NCBI RefSeq assembly: GCF_004364555.1
Contig: NZ_SOAM01000003.1
Coordinates: forward strand, 496,001-560,000
Reading direction: 5' to 3'
Source: Amnibacterium kyonggiense
GTDB lineage: Bacteria; Actinomycetota; Actinomycetes; Actinomycetales; Microbacteriaceae
DNA: 64,000 nt
Shown piece after piece: positions 7,789 to 16,819 of this stretch. Within the stretch, counting starts at the first letter, position 1. Each line of letters opens with the position of its first letter. The translations under genes were made by a program, and so were the position numbers. The notes below the pieces were generated by a model that was given only the letters and a program-made list of their open reading frames with translations, was not told where the DNA came from and did no database searches.

Positions 7789-9147
7789 ATGTCCACCTCG
7801 ACCGAACCGCGCAAGCGGGTCGACCGCAGCCACCTCCTCTACATCGGCGTCATCGTCGCCGTGGTGCTCGGGGCCGCCGTCGGCCTCCTCGCCCCGACCG
7901 TCGGCGTCGCGCTCAAGCCGCTCGGCACCGGCTTCGTGTCGCTCGTCAGCATGATGGTCGCGCCGGTCATCTTCTGCTCGATCGTCCTCGGCGTCGGCTC
8001 GGTCGCGAAGGCCGCGACCGTCGGCAAGGTCGGCGGGCTCGCGCTCCTGTACTTCCTCGTGATGTCGACCTTCGCGCTCGCGATCGGCCTCGTCGTCGGC
8101 AACATCCTGAAGCCGGGCACCGGCCTCGAGATCACCGGCACCTTCACCGGGGCGCCGGAGGAGAAGGTCACGACCGTCGACTTCCTCCTCGGCATCGTGC
8201 CGACCTCGTTGCTGTCGTCCCTCACGAGCGGCGACATCCTGCAGGCCCTGTTCGTCGCGCTCCTCGTCGGGTTCGCCCTCCAGCGCCTCGGCAAGCGGGG
8301 CGAGCCGGTGCTGAAGGCGATCCGCTCGTTCCAGACCGTCGTGTTCCGCGTGCTCGCGATGATCATGTGGGCGGCCCCGATCGGCGCGTTCGGCGCGATC
8401 GCCGCGGTCGTCGGCGCGACCGGCGCGAAGGCCCTGCTCGGCCTCGCGACCGTGATGATCGGCTTCTACGTCACCTGCGCGCTCTTCATCGTGATCGTGC
8501 TCGGCACGATCTTGAAGCTGGTCACCGGGGTCAGCATCTTCTCCCTCATGAAGTACCTCGCCCGCGAGTACCTCCTGATCGTCGGCACGTCCTCCTCCGA
8601 GACCGCGCTCCCCCGCCTCGTCGCGAAGATGGAGCACCTCGGCGTGAAGAAGACCGTCGTCGGCATCACGGTGCCGACCGGGTACTCCTTCAACCTCGAC
8701 GGCACCGCGATCTACCTGACGATGGCGTCGATCTTCATCGCGGACGCGCTCGGCAAGCCGATGGTCCTCACCGAGCAGATCGGCCTGCTCGTCTTCATGA
8801 TCATCGCCTCGAAGGGCGCCGCGGGCGTCACCGGTGCCGGGCTCGCCACCCTCGCGGGCGGCCTGCAGGCCTACCGCCCCGATCTGGTCTCCGGCGTCGG
8901 CTTCATCGTGGGCATCGACCGCTTCATGTCGGAGGCCCGCGCGGTGACGAACTTCACCGGCAACGCCGTCGCGACCGTCGTGATCGGCGTCTGGACGAAG
9001 CAGTTCGACCGCGAGCAGGCCCGTCGGGTGCTCTCCGGCCAGGACCGCTTCGACGAGACCACGATGGACGCGGACGAGCACGCCCCCGAGCCGGTCGCGG
9101 TGCCGACGCCGGTCGCCCAGGAGCCGGCCCGCGTGCCGGTCGCCTGA
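7789..9147 (+). CDS. dctA: Dicarboxylate/amino acid:cation symporter (DctA/GltP family)
   Basis: The 452-residue membrane protein shows the signature of the DAACS family: the serine-rich re-entrant loop SSSETALPRL, then GYSFNLDGTAIYLTMASIFI, the second loop SKGAAGVTGAG and the substrate-binding end NFTGNAVATVVI. These proteins import succinate, fumarate, malate or acidic amino acids with H+ or Na+. Dicarboxylate is favoured by the divergent CitA/DcuS-type sensor and regulator. AGGAG lies a few bases before ATG 7789. The ~130 bases between this gene and the kinase gene must hold both promoters. Confidence 0.88.
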   Translation: MSTSTEPRKRVDRSHLLYIGVIVAVVLGAAVGLLAPTVGVALKPLGTGFVSLVSMMVAPVIFCSIVLGVGSVAKAATVGKVGGLALLYFLVMSTFALAIGLVVGNILKPGTGLEITGTFTGAPEEKVTTVDFLLGIVPTSLLSSLTSGDILQALFVALLVGFALQRLGKRGEPVLKAIRSFQTVVFRVLAMIMWAAPIGAFGAIAAVVGATGAKALLGLATVMIGFYVTCALFIVIVLGTILKLVTGVSIFSLMKYLAREYLLIVGTSSSETALPRLVAKMEHLGVKKTVVGITVPTGYSFNLDGTAIYLTMASIFIADALGKPMVLTEQIGLLVFMIIASKGAAGVTGAGLATLAGGLQAYRPDLVSGVGFIVGIDRFMSEARAVTNFTGNAVATVVIGVWTKQFDREQARRVLSGQDRFDETTMDADEHAPEPVAVPTPVAQEPARVPVA

Positions 9148-9173
9148 CGCACGGCTCGGGACGGGAGCGGGTC

Positions 9174-10640
9174 ATGGAGCGGACGACGGGCTGGGCGGAG
9201 CGCATCGGGGTCGCCGAGGCGATGATCCCGGTGATCGGCGCGCTGCATCGGCGGAACGGGGTGGCGCTGACGATGCACGGACGGTCCCTCGCGGACCGGT
9301 CGGCGGTCGAGATCCTGAAACTGCACCGCGGCGCTCGCCGCATCGACGGCGTCGAGCCCGATCCCGCCCTCACCCGCCGTGTGCTCGACGCGGTCGCGGC
9401 GCTCGATCCCGGGCCGGCGGAGGTCGACCTGGCGAAGCTCGCGGCGCTCGCCCGAGCGGAGGGCGGCGACGTCGAGGCCGCGGTCGGCCGGGCGCTCGAA
9501 GCCGTCGCCGGCCGGGGCCGAGTCGGCTCCGGCACTCCCCGCGACGTGGTCCTCCTCTGGTTCGGCCGCATCGGACGGATCGTCGCCCGGCTGCTCGTCG
9601 AGCAGGCGGACGGCCCCGCCGCCCTCCGCCTCCGCGCCGTCGTCGTCCGCGGCGGCGGCCCGGCCGACCTGGAGAAGCGAGCGAGCCTGCTGCGCCGCGA
9701 CTCCGTCCACGGCCGCTTCCGCGGGACGATCGTCGTCGACCACGCGTCGTCGACGATCGTCGCCAACGGCACACCGCTCCGCTTCGTCGCGGACACGGCC
9801 GCCCTCGCCGATGCGCTCCCCGACCTGACCGACGCGCTCCTGATCGACAGCACCGGCGCTCGGCGGGACGCGGCCTCCCTCGCCGCGCACCTGCGCGTCC
9901 CCGGCATCGGCCGGGTGCTGCTGACCGCGCCTGGAACGGGCGTGCGGAACGTCGTGATGGGGGTGAACCACGACGCGGTGGAGGACGCGGACCGCATCGT
10001 GGCCGCGGCCTCCTGCACCACGAACGCGATCGCGCCGGTGCTCCAGGCCGTCGACGACGCGTGGGGCGTCGAGTCCGGGCACGTCGAGACCGTCCACGCG
10101 TACACGAACGATCAGAACCTCACCGACAACTTCCACCGCGGTGACCGCCGGGGCCGGGCCGCGGCGCTGAACATGGTGCTCACCGAGACCGGCGCCGCGA
10201 CCGCCGTGGCGAAGGCGCTGCCGCGGCTCGAGGGCAGACTGACCGGCAACGCGATCCGCGTGCCGACCGCCGACGTCTCGCTCGCCGTGCTCCACCTGCG
10301 CCTCACCCTCCCGGTCACGCGGGAGGAGGTGAACGAGCACCTCGCCGCGCTGTCGCTCGACTCCCCGCTGCAGCAGCAGCTCGACTACGTGGAGTCCCAC
10401 GAGGTCGCTTCGAGCGACTTCATCGGCTCGACGCACGCGGGCGTCGTCGACGGCCTCGCCACCGTGTGCGCGAACGGTTCGCTGACGCTCTACGTCTGGT
10501 ACGACAACGAGTGGGGCTACTCGAGCCAGGTCGTCCGACTGGCGAAGCACCTCGCGCACGGCGCGCTGCCGAGCTTCCCCGTCACCGTGTGGACCGCGGC
10601 GGGTCGGCGGCCCGCCCTCGTGGCCGCCTCCGCCGGGTAG
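9174..10640 (+). CDS. gap: Glyceraldehyde-3-phosphate dehydrogenase, long form
   Basis: The C-terminal ~350 residues form a GAPDH: a NAD fold (LLWFGRIGRIVARLL), LLTAPGTGVRNVVMGVNHD, the catalytic Cys281 in AASCTTNAIAPVLQ, HAYTNDQNLTDNFHRGDRRGRAAALN and YDNEWGYSSQVVRL. About 130 extra N-terminal residues precede the nucleotide-binding domain, giving 488 residues where classic GAPDH has ~335. This long form is known from several actinobacteria and protists. ATG 9174 follows GGGAG. The gene stands 27 bases after the symporter gene, so it may be part of that transcript. Its direction (glycolytic or gluconeogenic) cannot be read off. Confidence 0.85.
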   Translation: MERTTGWAERIGVAEAMIPVIGALHRRNGVALTMHGRSLADRSAVEILKLHRGARRIDGVEPDPALTRRVLDAVAALDPGPAEVDLAKLAALARAEGGDVEAAVGRALEAVAGRGRVGSGTPRDVVLLWFGRIGRIVARLLVEQADGPAALRLRAVVVRGGGPADLEKRASLLRRDSVHGRFRGTIVVDHASSTIVANGTPLRFVADTAALADALPDLTDALLIDSTGARRDAASLAAHLRVPGIGRVLLTAPGTGVRNVVMGVNHDAVEDADRIVAAASCTTNAIAPVLQAVDDAWGVESGHVETVHAYTNDQNLTDNFHRGDRRGRAAALNMVLTETGAATAVAKALPRLEGRLTGNAIRVPTADVSLAVLHLRLTLPVTREEVNEHLAALSLDSPLQQQLDYVESHEVASSDFIGSTHAGVVDGLATVCANGSLTLYVWYDNEWGYSSQVVRLAKHLAHGALPSFPVTVWTAAGRRPALVAASAG

Positions 10641-10771
10641 CCGCGACCTCGTCGGCGCCGATCAGGAACCCGTGTCGTCCTCCTGGCCGGCGCTCTGCCT
10701 CCCCACAGGATCGGCGGCGAGCGTGCCGCGGGCGCCGATCGGAGCGCCGATCCCCGACCGAACGGACGCCC

Positions 10772-11524
10772 ATGCCGACCGAGCCCCCTGCGCAGAGCAA
10801 GCGCGAGCGCCGCAACGCGGCGCGGGAGCACGCCGCTGCGCTCCGCCTCGCGGAACGTCGTCGGCAGCGCCGCCGCCGGCTCGTCGTCTGGAGCAGCGCG
10901 GGAGCGGCGGCCGCCGTCGTGCTGGCCGCGATCGTCGTGCTCGCCGTCACCCTCTCCTCCACCGCCTCGGCCGGATCGACGGCGGCGAGCGCCGGCACCA
11001 TCGGCCCCGAGGGCATGGCGGACGAGACCGGCACCGTCCTCGCGGCGAACACCACGGGCACCTCCGGCGCCACGAAGGACGGCATCGCCTGCAACACCGG
11101 CGAAGGCGCGGCGGAGCACATCCACACCCACGTCGCCGTGTACGTCGACGGCCGGCTCCGTCCCATCCCCGTCGGCGTCGGCGTGGTCACCCCGTCCGTC
11201 CAGGACGCCGGCACCCCGGACGCGTTCGCCCAGGCGACGCGCTGCTACTACTGGCTGCACGTGCACGCGAGCGACGGCGTCATCCACGTGGAGGCGCCCG
11301 CGAAGGCCACCTACACGCTCGGGCAGTTCTTCGCGGTCTGGGGCCAGCCGCTGTCCGCCACGAACGTCGCGGGCGCGACCGGGAGGCAGACGGTCTTCGT
11401 CGACGGCAAGCGCTTCACCGGGGACCCGGCGACGATCGCCCTCGGCTCGCGCGAGGACATCCAGATCGACGTCGGACGGGCCGTGCCGTTCCGCGCGGTC
11501 GACTGGAGCGCCAGCCAGCTGTGA
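10772..11524 (+). CDS. Membrane-anchored protein with His-rich extracytoplasmic domain
   Basis: ATG 10772 opens a 250-residue protein: a very basic, probably cytoplasmic head (residues 8-37), one membrane helix at about 38-60 (AAAAVVLAAIVVLAVTLSS), and an exported domain. That domain contains several histidines in paired positions (AEHIHTHVAVYVDG, YYWLHVHASDGVIHVEAP) and one Cys in each half (GIACNTG, ATRCYYWL). The pattern resembles conserved exported proteins of unknown function that could bind a metal. No enzymatic motif is seen. I cannot name a family with confidence. Confidence 0.6.
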   Translation: MPTEPPAQSKRERRNAAREHAAALRLAERRRQRRRRLVVWSSAGAAAAVVLAAIVVLAVTLSSTASAGSTAASAGTIGPEGMADETGTVLAANTTGTSGATKDGIACNTGEGAAEHIHTHVAVYVDGRLRPIPVGVGVVTPSVQDAGTPDAFAQATRCYYWLHVHASDGVIHVEAPAKATYTLGQFFAVWGQPLSATNVAGATGRQTVFVDGKRFTGDPATIALGSREDIQIDVGRAVPFRAVDWSASQL

Positions 11525-11557
11525 TCCGGCGGGGCCGTCGGCCTCGACGGGCGGCGT

Positions 11558-12796
11558 TCAGCGGGCGGCCTGCGCCGCGCCGGCGTCCGCGTGCGCGATG
11601 TGCGCGAGCTGCGGCCAGAGCACGATGACGAGCACGGCCGAGCCGACGAACGCGAACCAGAAGGGGGCGACGACGCCGAAGCCCTCCGCGAGCGCGCCGC
11701 CGATCCCCGCGCCCACGACCAGCCCGCCGAAGGTGGCCACGGTGTTGACGCTGTTCACCCGGCCCTGCAGCTCCTGCGGAACGGCTCGCTGCCGCACCGT
11801 GACGGAGGTCGTGCCCCAGACGAACGCGTGCGCGCCGAACAGCGCGAACACGATGTACGCGACCCACGGCGTCGTCGTGAGGGCGAGCGCGAGGTGGGTC
11901 GCGGTCTCCACGACGAGACCGACCCGCATCAGCGTCGCCAGCGACACCCGCCGCGTGAGCGCGCCGTAGCCGAGCGTCGCCGCGATGCCGCCCGCGGCGA
12001 TGACGGCGGTGATCGCGCCGTACCCGATCGCGCCGAGCCCGAGCCGCTCGCGCGCGTAGAGCACGAGGACGGACCAGGCCGCGCCGTAGGTCACGTTGAA
12101 CAGGAGGATGGTCAGCACCAACGTGCGGATGTTCGGGTGCGCCCACGTCCAGCGCAGCGCCTCCCCGATCTCGCGGTGGGGTCGGGCCGGCGCTCGCGGT
12201 GGTCGCGGCGGGAGCACGATCCGCGTGATGAGGATCGCGCCCGCGAGCAGCAGCAGCGCCTGCGCGACGAAGGGCAGCGCGGTGCCCGCGGCGAAGAGGA
12301 GGGCGCCGAGGGGCGGGCCGACCAGGTTCTGCATCGTCACGAAGCCGCCCATCAGCCGCGCGTTGCCGACGGCGAGGTCGTCGCGGTCGACGACGGCGGG
12401 CAGGAGGGTCGCCTCCGCGCTGTCGCCGAACACCTCGGCGACCCCGAAGGCGAACAGGGCGACGAGGACCAGCCCGATCCCGACCGCGTCGGTGAGGATC
12501 GCCGCGACCAGCACGCCGAGGACGGCGACGCGGACGAGCCCGGTGATCACCACGACGCGGCGACGGTCGAACCGGTCGGTCACCACGCCCGCGACGAGGC
12601 CGAGCACGAGCGGCGGCAGCCACTGCAGCGCGGCCGCCAGCGCGACGAGGAACGGGGACCCGGCGAGCCGCGCGACGAGGAGGGGACCCGCGGCGAGTGC
12701 GATGCCGTCACCGAGGTTCGACGTCCAGGCGGAGCCGAGCAGCCAGCGGAACGAGGCGCCCATCCGGGCCGGCGCCACCCGCTCCACCAGTCCCAC
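11558..12796 (-). CDS. MFS transporter, probable exporter (MFS_3/EntS-like)
   Basis: The 412-residue protein has 12 predicted membrane segments and the MFS A-motif between helices 2 and 3 (GLVAGVVTDRFDRRRVV). Features such as FGVAEVFGDSAEATLLPAVV and VPQELQGRVNSVNTV are typical of the MFS_3/EntS-like group, which exports siderophores, macrolides or other small molecules. The substrate is unknown and no biosynthetic gene is adjacent. It ends convergently with the gene for the His-rich anchored protein. Confidence 0.8.
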   Translation of the reverse strand: MGLVERVAPARMGASFRWLLGSAWTSNLGDGIALAAGPLLVARLAGSPFLVALAAALQWLPPLVLGLVAGVVTDRFDRRRVVVITGLVRVAVLGVLVAAILTDAVGIGLVLVALFAFGVAEVFGDSAEATLLPAVVDRDDLAVGNARLMGGFVTMQNLVGPPLGALLFAAGTALPFVAQALLLLAGAILITRIVLPPRPPRAPARPHREIGEALRWTWAHPNIRTLVLTILLFNVTYGAAWSVLVLYARERLGLGAIGYGAITAVIAAGGIAATLGYGALTRRVSLATLMRVGLVVETATHLALALTTTPWVAYIVFALFGAHAFVWGTTSVTVRQRAVPQELQGRVNSVNTVATFGGLVVGAGIGGALAEGFGVVAPFWFAFVGSAVLVIVLWPQLAHIAHADAGAAQAAR

Positions 12797-12855
12797 GGCG
12801 GAGCAGCGTATCCGCGACGCGCAGCCGTCGTCGGACGCCGGACTACCGTTCCTGC

Positions 12856-13107
12856 ATGGGCTCGGGCATCGTGCGGATCGTCGTCGGGGCCGTGCTCACC
12901 GTGTTCCTCGGGTCCTGGGCGCTCGCGAGCCTCGCGCTGCTCCTCGGCGGTCTCGTGCAGGGCACGAACGGCGCGACATTGATCGGCAACGCCATCGGCG
13001 CCGCGCTCGCCGTCCCGCTCACCGTGCTCGCGGCCCGTCGGCTGCTGCTCCGCGGGATCGCGCAGCGCCAGGCGGCCCGGGCCGCGCGACCGGGCCCCTC
13101 CTCCTGA
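12856..13107 (+). CDS. Small membrane protein, unknown
   Basis: ATG 12856 gives an 83-residue protein with two hydrophobic helices (GIVRIVVGAVLTVFLGSWALASLALLL and GNAIGAALAVPLTVLAA) and a basic Arg/Ala-rich tail. No family is recognised. It stands alone between the divergent MFS gene and the end of the beta-galactosidase gene. Confidence 0.5.
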   Translation: MGSGIVRIVVGAVLTVFLGSWALASLALLLGGLVQGTNGATLIGNAIGAALAVPLTVLAARRLLLRGIAQRQAARAARPGPSS

Positions 13108-13200
13108 CCGCGCCGCGTCGCTCCGGCGCCCCGGCCTCGTCGGTCGGGATCGCGTTCGCGGGGGGGGTCGCGCGAGCCGTGTCGAGCACGCCCGAGGCGC

Positions 13201-15273
13201 TCACTCGTCCGTCCCGATGCGCACGATCCGGACCGACCCGGCGGGCACGCGCAGCGATCCGCTCACCGCCTCCCCGGTGAGCAGCTCGGCGCCGGTCGCA
13301 CTGAGCTCCTGATCGCTTTCAGCGTGATTGATCGCGATGCGGAACCGACTCGCTCCGTCGCTGCGCTCGACGACCTCCATGCCCGTGTTCGCAGGACCGA
13401 CGGGGATGCCGGTGTCGACGAGGACGTCCTCGAGCAGCGTGCCGAGGCGCTGGTCGTCGAGCCTGGTGGAGACGTACCAGGCCGTCCCCCGGCCGAACGC
13501 GTTCCGCGTCACCGCCGGCCGACCCTCCGCCCGGCCCGACGTGAAGACGCTGAGCGGCTGCGCGCCCTCCAGACGGAGGTCGTCCGCCCACAGACTCCCG
13601 GTGCCGCCGGACGACAGCGGCGCGGCCTCGTCCTCCGCGAACGGCAGGAACTCCTCGACGCGCAGGCCGAGCGGCTCTGCCAGTGGACCGAGGTATCCGC
13701 CGTCGGGGACGGCGTCGTCCTCATCGACCAGCGCGCTCGCGAAGCCGACGACGAGCCGACCGCCGTCGGCGACGAAGCGGGAGAGGTTCTCGCCCGCCCG
13801 CTTCGACACGAGGTAGAGCTGCGGCGCCAGCAGGACGGCGTACCCGGTCAGGTCCGCCTCCGGATGCACGAAGTCGACGGTCACGCGTCGGTTCCAGAGC
13901 GCGGAGTAGTACTGCTCGATCGCGCGGCGATGGCTCAGCTCGACCGACGGCCGCCACTCGAGGTCCTGCGCCCAGAACGACTCCCAGTCCCAGAGGATCG
14001 CGATGCGGGTGCGCACCTGGGACCCCTGGACCTCCCCCAGCCGTCGCAGGTCCTGACCGAGCGCCACGACCTCCTTCCAGATCCGCGAGTCCGGGCCGCT
14101 GTGCGGGAGCATCGCCGAGTGGAACTTCTCCGCGCCGTACCGCGAGGCACGGAACTGGAAGAAGAGGACCCCGTCGGCGCCGCGCCCGAAATGGCTCATG
14201 CTGTTCCTGGCCAGCTCGCCAGGACGCTTCGCGAGGTTCCTCGGCTGCCAGTTGACGGCGGAGGTGGAGTGCTCCATGAGGATCCACGGCCGTCCGCCGG
14301 CGAGCGACCTGGTGAGGTCCGCGTCCATCGCGAGCAGGACGTGGTTGTCCGTCCGCTCGGCCTTCAGGTAGTGGTCGTTCGCGACGACGTCGACCTCGCG
14401 CGCCCACTTCCAGTAGTCGACCGACGGGCAGTTCGTCGCCATGAAGTTGGTCGTGATCGGCAGGTCCGGCGTGTGCCGACGGATCGCGTCCCGCTCGCCG
14501 ACGAAGCACTCGAGGAGCGCGTCCGACGAGAAGCGCGCGAAGTCGAGGCGCTGGGTCTGATTGACGACGGTCGCCGCCTGTCGGGGCGCATCGATCTCGT
14601 CCCAGAACCCGTACATCTGTCCCCAGAACCGCGTGCCCCACGCAGCGTTCAGCGCGTCGAGCGAGCCGTACCTCCGCTGGAGCCACGCCCGGAACGCGAG
14701 GACGGAGTGCGCGTCGTAGGACTCGCTGACCGGCGCCCCGTACTCGTTGTGGACGTGCCACATCACGAGCGCGGGGTGGTCGGCGTAGCGGGCGGCGAGC
14801 CGGTCGGCGATGCGGGTGGCGGCGCGCCGGTAGTCCGGCGAGCTCGGCGACACGATGCCTCGTGACCCGCGGCCGAGCACGACGCCGTCGCGCGTCACGG
14901 GCGCGGAGTCCGGGTACCGCTTCCAGAACCACGCCGGAGGCGCTGCGGTCGGCGTGCCCAGGTCGACGTCGATCCCGGCTCCGGCGAGCAGGTCCATGAC
15001 CTCGTCGAGGAGGTGGAAGTCGAACTCGCCCTCCGTCGGCTCGAGCAGCGCCCACGAGAAGATCCCGATGCTGACCAGGTTGACGCCCGCTTCGCGCATG
15101 AGGTCGATGTCGCGCAGCCAGGTCTCCCGCGGCCACTGCTCGGGGTTGTAGTCCCCGCCGTACCGGATCTCGCGGGTGCCGCGAGGCCAGAAGGGGGGCG
15201 CGGCGCCGGGCTCGGCGAGCGCGTCGGAGAACCCGGCGTCCCCGCCGAGGCGGGAGGTGGACAACGACGTCAT
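13201..15273 (-). CDS. Beta-galactosidase, GH42
   Basis: ATG 15273 is preceded by AGGAG and the family homology starts at YGGDYNPEQWPRE, giving 690 residues, the usual GH42 length. The acid/base is predicted as E177 (HVHNEYG) and the nucleophile as E334 (WILMEHSTSAVNWQPRN). A trimerisation domain and a small C-terminal beta domain follow. There is no signal peptide, so it acts inside the cell on beta-galactosides brought in by the divergent ABC transporter. A LacI-type operator lies 14 bases upstream of the start codon, so the transporter-linked LacI repressor probably controls it. Confidence 0.92.
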   Translation of the reverse strand: MTSLSTSRLGGDAGFSDALAEPGAAPPFWPRGTREIRYGGDYNPEQWPRETWLRDIDLMREAGVNLVSIGIFSWALLEPTEGEFDFHLLDEVMDLLAGAGIDVDLGTPTAAPPAWFWKRYPDSAPVTRDGVVLGRGSRGIVSPSSPDYRRAATRIADRLAARYADHPALVMWHVHNEYGAPVSESYDAHSVLAFRAWLQRRYGSLDALNAAWGTRFWGQMYGFWDEIDAPRQAATVVNQTQRLDFARFSSDALLECFVGERDAIRRHTPDLPITTNFMATNCPSVDYWKWAREVDVVANDHYLKAERTDNHVLLAMDADLTRSLAGGRPWILMEHSTSAVNWQPRNLAKRPGELARNSMSHFGRGADGVLFFQFRASRYGAEKFHSAMLPHSGPDSRIWKEVVALGQDLRRLGEVQGSQVRTRIAILWDWESFWAQDLEWRPSVELSHRRAIEQYYSALWNRRVTVDFVHPEADLTGYAVLLAPQLYLVSKRAGENLSRFVADGGRLVVGFASALVDEDDAVPDGGYLGPLAEPLGLRVEEFLPFAEDEAAPLSSGGTGSLWADDLRLEGAQPLSVFTSGRAEGRPAVTRNAFGRGTAWYVSTRLDDQRLGTLLEDVLVDTGIPVGPANTGMEVVERSDGASRFRIAINHAESDQELSATGAELLTGEAVSGSLRVPAGSVRIVRIGTDE

Positions 15274-15286
15274 GCGCGCTCCTGAC

Positions 15287-15300
15287 TGTGTGCGGTCACA
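15287..15300. promoter_or_regulatory. LacI-type operator upstream of the beta-galactosidase gene
   Basis: The sequence TGTGTGCGGTCACA has TGTG/CACA ends. It matches the reverse complement of the second site at 15365 (TGTGAGCGGTTACA) in 12 of 14 positions. It sits in the 5' leader of the leftward beta-galactosidase gene, next to its Shine-Dalgarno. Binding by the LacI protein encoded at 18669 is inferred. Confidence 0.65.
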
Positions 15301-15364
15301 GTTGTAACACAGCGGCAGAGGTGGGGCGCGTTCGAGTTGACAGCGCCGATCGCATGTGCTCCCC

Positions 15365-15378
15365 TGTAACCGCTCACA
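15365..15378. promoter_or_regulatory. LacI-type operator upstream of the sugar-binding-protein gene
   Basis: TGTAACCGCTCACA is the second copy of the site found at 15287, in the opposite orientation. It lies about 22 bases downstream of a TTGACA (15337-15342) that could be a -35 box, and 66 bases before the TTG start at 15444, a position suited to repression of the transporter operon. Confidence 0.65.
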
Positions 15379-15443
15379 GCGACCGATCATGTCCTGCGCG
15401 GCAGACGCGTCTCGAGCGGCACCGACTCAACGAGGAGAATCTC

Positions 15444-16766
15444 TTGCGAATCGCATTCAAGGCGGGGGCACTCGCCGCCGTCGCTGCTCTGGCGCTGACG
15501 ACCGCCGCCTGCAGCTCCCCCGCCTCGACGGGCGACACGGACGGGGCGAGCTCCGACTCCGGCCCGGTGAACCTGACCTACTGGGCCTGGGCGCCGAACA
15601 TGGACAAGGTCGTCGACATCTGGAACAAGTCCCACCCGGACATCACGGTGACGGTGAACAAGCAGGACGGCGGCGACGCCGCCGTGACGAAGCTGCTGAC
15701 CGCGATCAAGGCGGGCAGCGGCGCACCGGACCTCATGCAGGCCGAGTACCAGAAGATCCCGACGCTCGTGTCGGCCGGCGCCCTGAAGGACCTGTCGAAG
15801 CTCGGTGCCGCGAGCACCAAGAGCGACTTCACGGCGGGCGCATGGAACGCCGTCACCCTGGGCTCGAGCGCGATCTACGCCGTGCCGCAGGACACCGGGC
15901 CGATGATGTTCTACTACCGCAAGGACGTCTTCAAGAAGCTCGGCCTGAAGGCGCCCGCCACGTGGGACGACTACGCGAAGGCCGCAGAGGTCATCCACAA
16001 GGCGGACCCGACGCAGTACCTCGGCACCTTCTCCTCCGGCGACCCGGGCTGGTTCGCCGGTCTGACGCAGCAGGCCGGCGCGTCGTGGTGGTCGATCTCG
16101 GGCCAGTCGTGGGGCGTCGACATCGACTCGGCGGCGAGCAAGAAGGTCGCGAGCTACTGGGGCGGCCTCGTCCAGAAGGGCGTCATCGACAACGACCCGA
16201 TGTACACGCCGGCGTGGAACGCCGCGCTGAACGACGGCAAGCAGGTCGGTTGGATCAGCGCGGTCTGGGGTCCGGGCGTGCTGGCGGGCAACGCCGGCAA
16301 GACGAAGGGCGACTGGGCGGCGGCCACGCTCCCCCAGTGGACCGCAGGCGCGAACGCGAACGGCAACTGGGGCGGCTCCTCGACCGCGGTCACCGCGCAG
16401 AGCGAGCACCCGCAGCAGGCGATGCAGTTCATCAAGTGGCTGAACACCGATCCGACGGCCGTGAAGGCGCTCGCCCAGATCGCGAACATCTACCCCGCTG
16501 ACGTGCACGCCACGGATTCGGCGCTCACCACGGCTCCGGACTTCTTCTCCGACCAGTCCGACTTCTACCAGGTCGCGGCGAAGGCCTCCGCCGCGGTGCA
16601 GCCCTTCACCTACGGCCCGAACGTGAACGTCGCCTACAGCGCGTACACCGACGCGTTCGCGAAGGCCGCGCAGGCGAAGCAGCAGTCGCAGTTCCTGTCG
16701 GCGCTCTCGTCGATGCAGTCGACCACGACCAGCGACCTGAAGAAGTCCGGCTTCTCGGTCAAGTGA
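15444..16766 (+). CDS. Sugar ABC transporter substrate-binding lipoprotein
   Basis: The start is TTG 15444, with AGGAG about 8 bases upstream; it opens directly into a lipoprotein signal (ALAAVAALALTTAAC). The 440-residue mature protein has the cluster-B solute-binding fold: NLTYWAWAPNMDKVVDIWN, DLMQAEYQKIPTLV and YAVPQDTGPMMFYYRKDVFKKLG. It binds oligosaccharides outside the cell and passes them to the two permeases encoded next. The neighbouring GH42 enzyme suggests beta-galactosides. No ATPase is encoded nearby, so a shared MsiK-type ATPase encoded elsewhere is probably used. Confidence 0.9.
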   Translation: MRIAFKAGALAAVAALALTTAACSSPASTGDTDGASSDSGPVNLTYWAWAPNMDKVVDIWNKSHPDITVTVNKQDGGDAAVTKLLTAIKAGSGAPDLMQAEYQKIPTLVSAGALKDLSKLGAASTKSDFTAGAWNAVTLGSSAIYAVPQDTGPMMFYYRKDVFKKLGLKAPATWDDYAKAAEVIHKADPTQYLGTFSSGDPGWFAGLTQQAGASWWSISGQSWGVDIDSAASKKVASYWGGLVQKGVIDNDPMYTPAWNAALNDGKQVGWISAVWGPGVLAGNAGKTKGDWAAATLPQWTAGANANGNWGGSSTAVTAQSEHPQQAMQFIKWLNTDPTAVKALAQIANIYPADVHATDSALTTAPDFFSDQSDFYQVAAKASAAVQPFTYGPNVNVAYSAYTDAFAKAAQAKQQSQFLSALSSMQSTTTSDLKKSGFSVK

Positions 16767-16770
16767 GTCG

Positions 16771-16798
16771 GAGGGGGCCGGAGCGATCCGGCCCCCTC
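16771..16798 (+). terminator. Intercistronic hairpin after the binding-protein gene
   Basis: A perfect 11-bp stem (GAGGGGGCCGG / CCGGCCCCCTC) with a 6-base loop stands directly after the binding-protein stop and is followed by TCTCCTTT. Such hairpins often cause partial termination or protect the upstream mRNA, so that more binding protein than permease is made. Confidence 0.7.
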
Positions 16799-16819
16799 TC
16801 CTTTCGGAAAGGACGCGGC

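Noticed and set aside
7414-9081. 555-codon minus-strand frame over the dicarboxylate symporter gene
   Set aside because: Asp/Glu/Arg/His-rich repeat-like translation antisense to a well-conserved transporter; a shadow frame.
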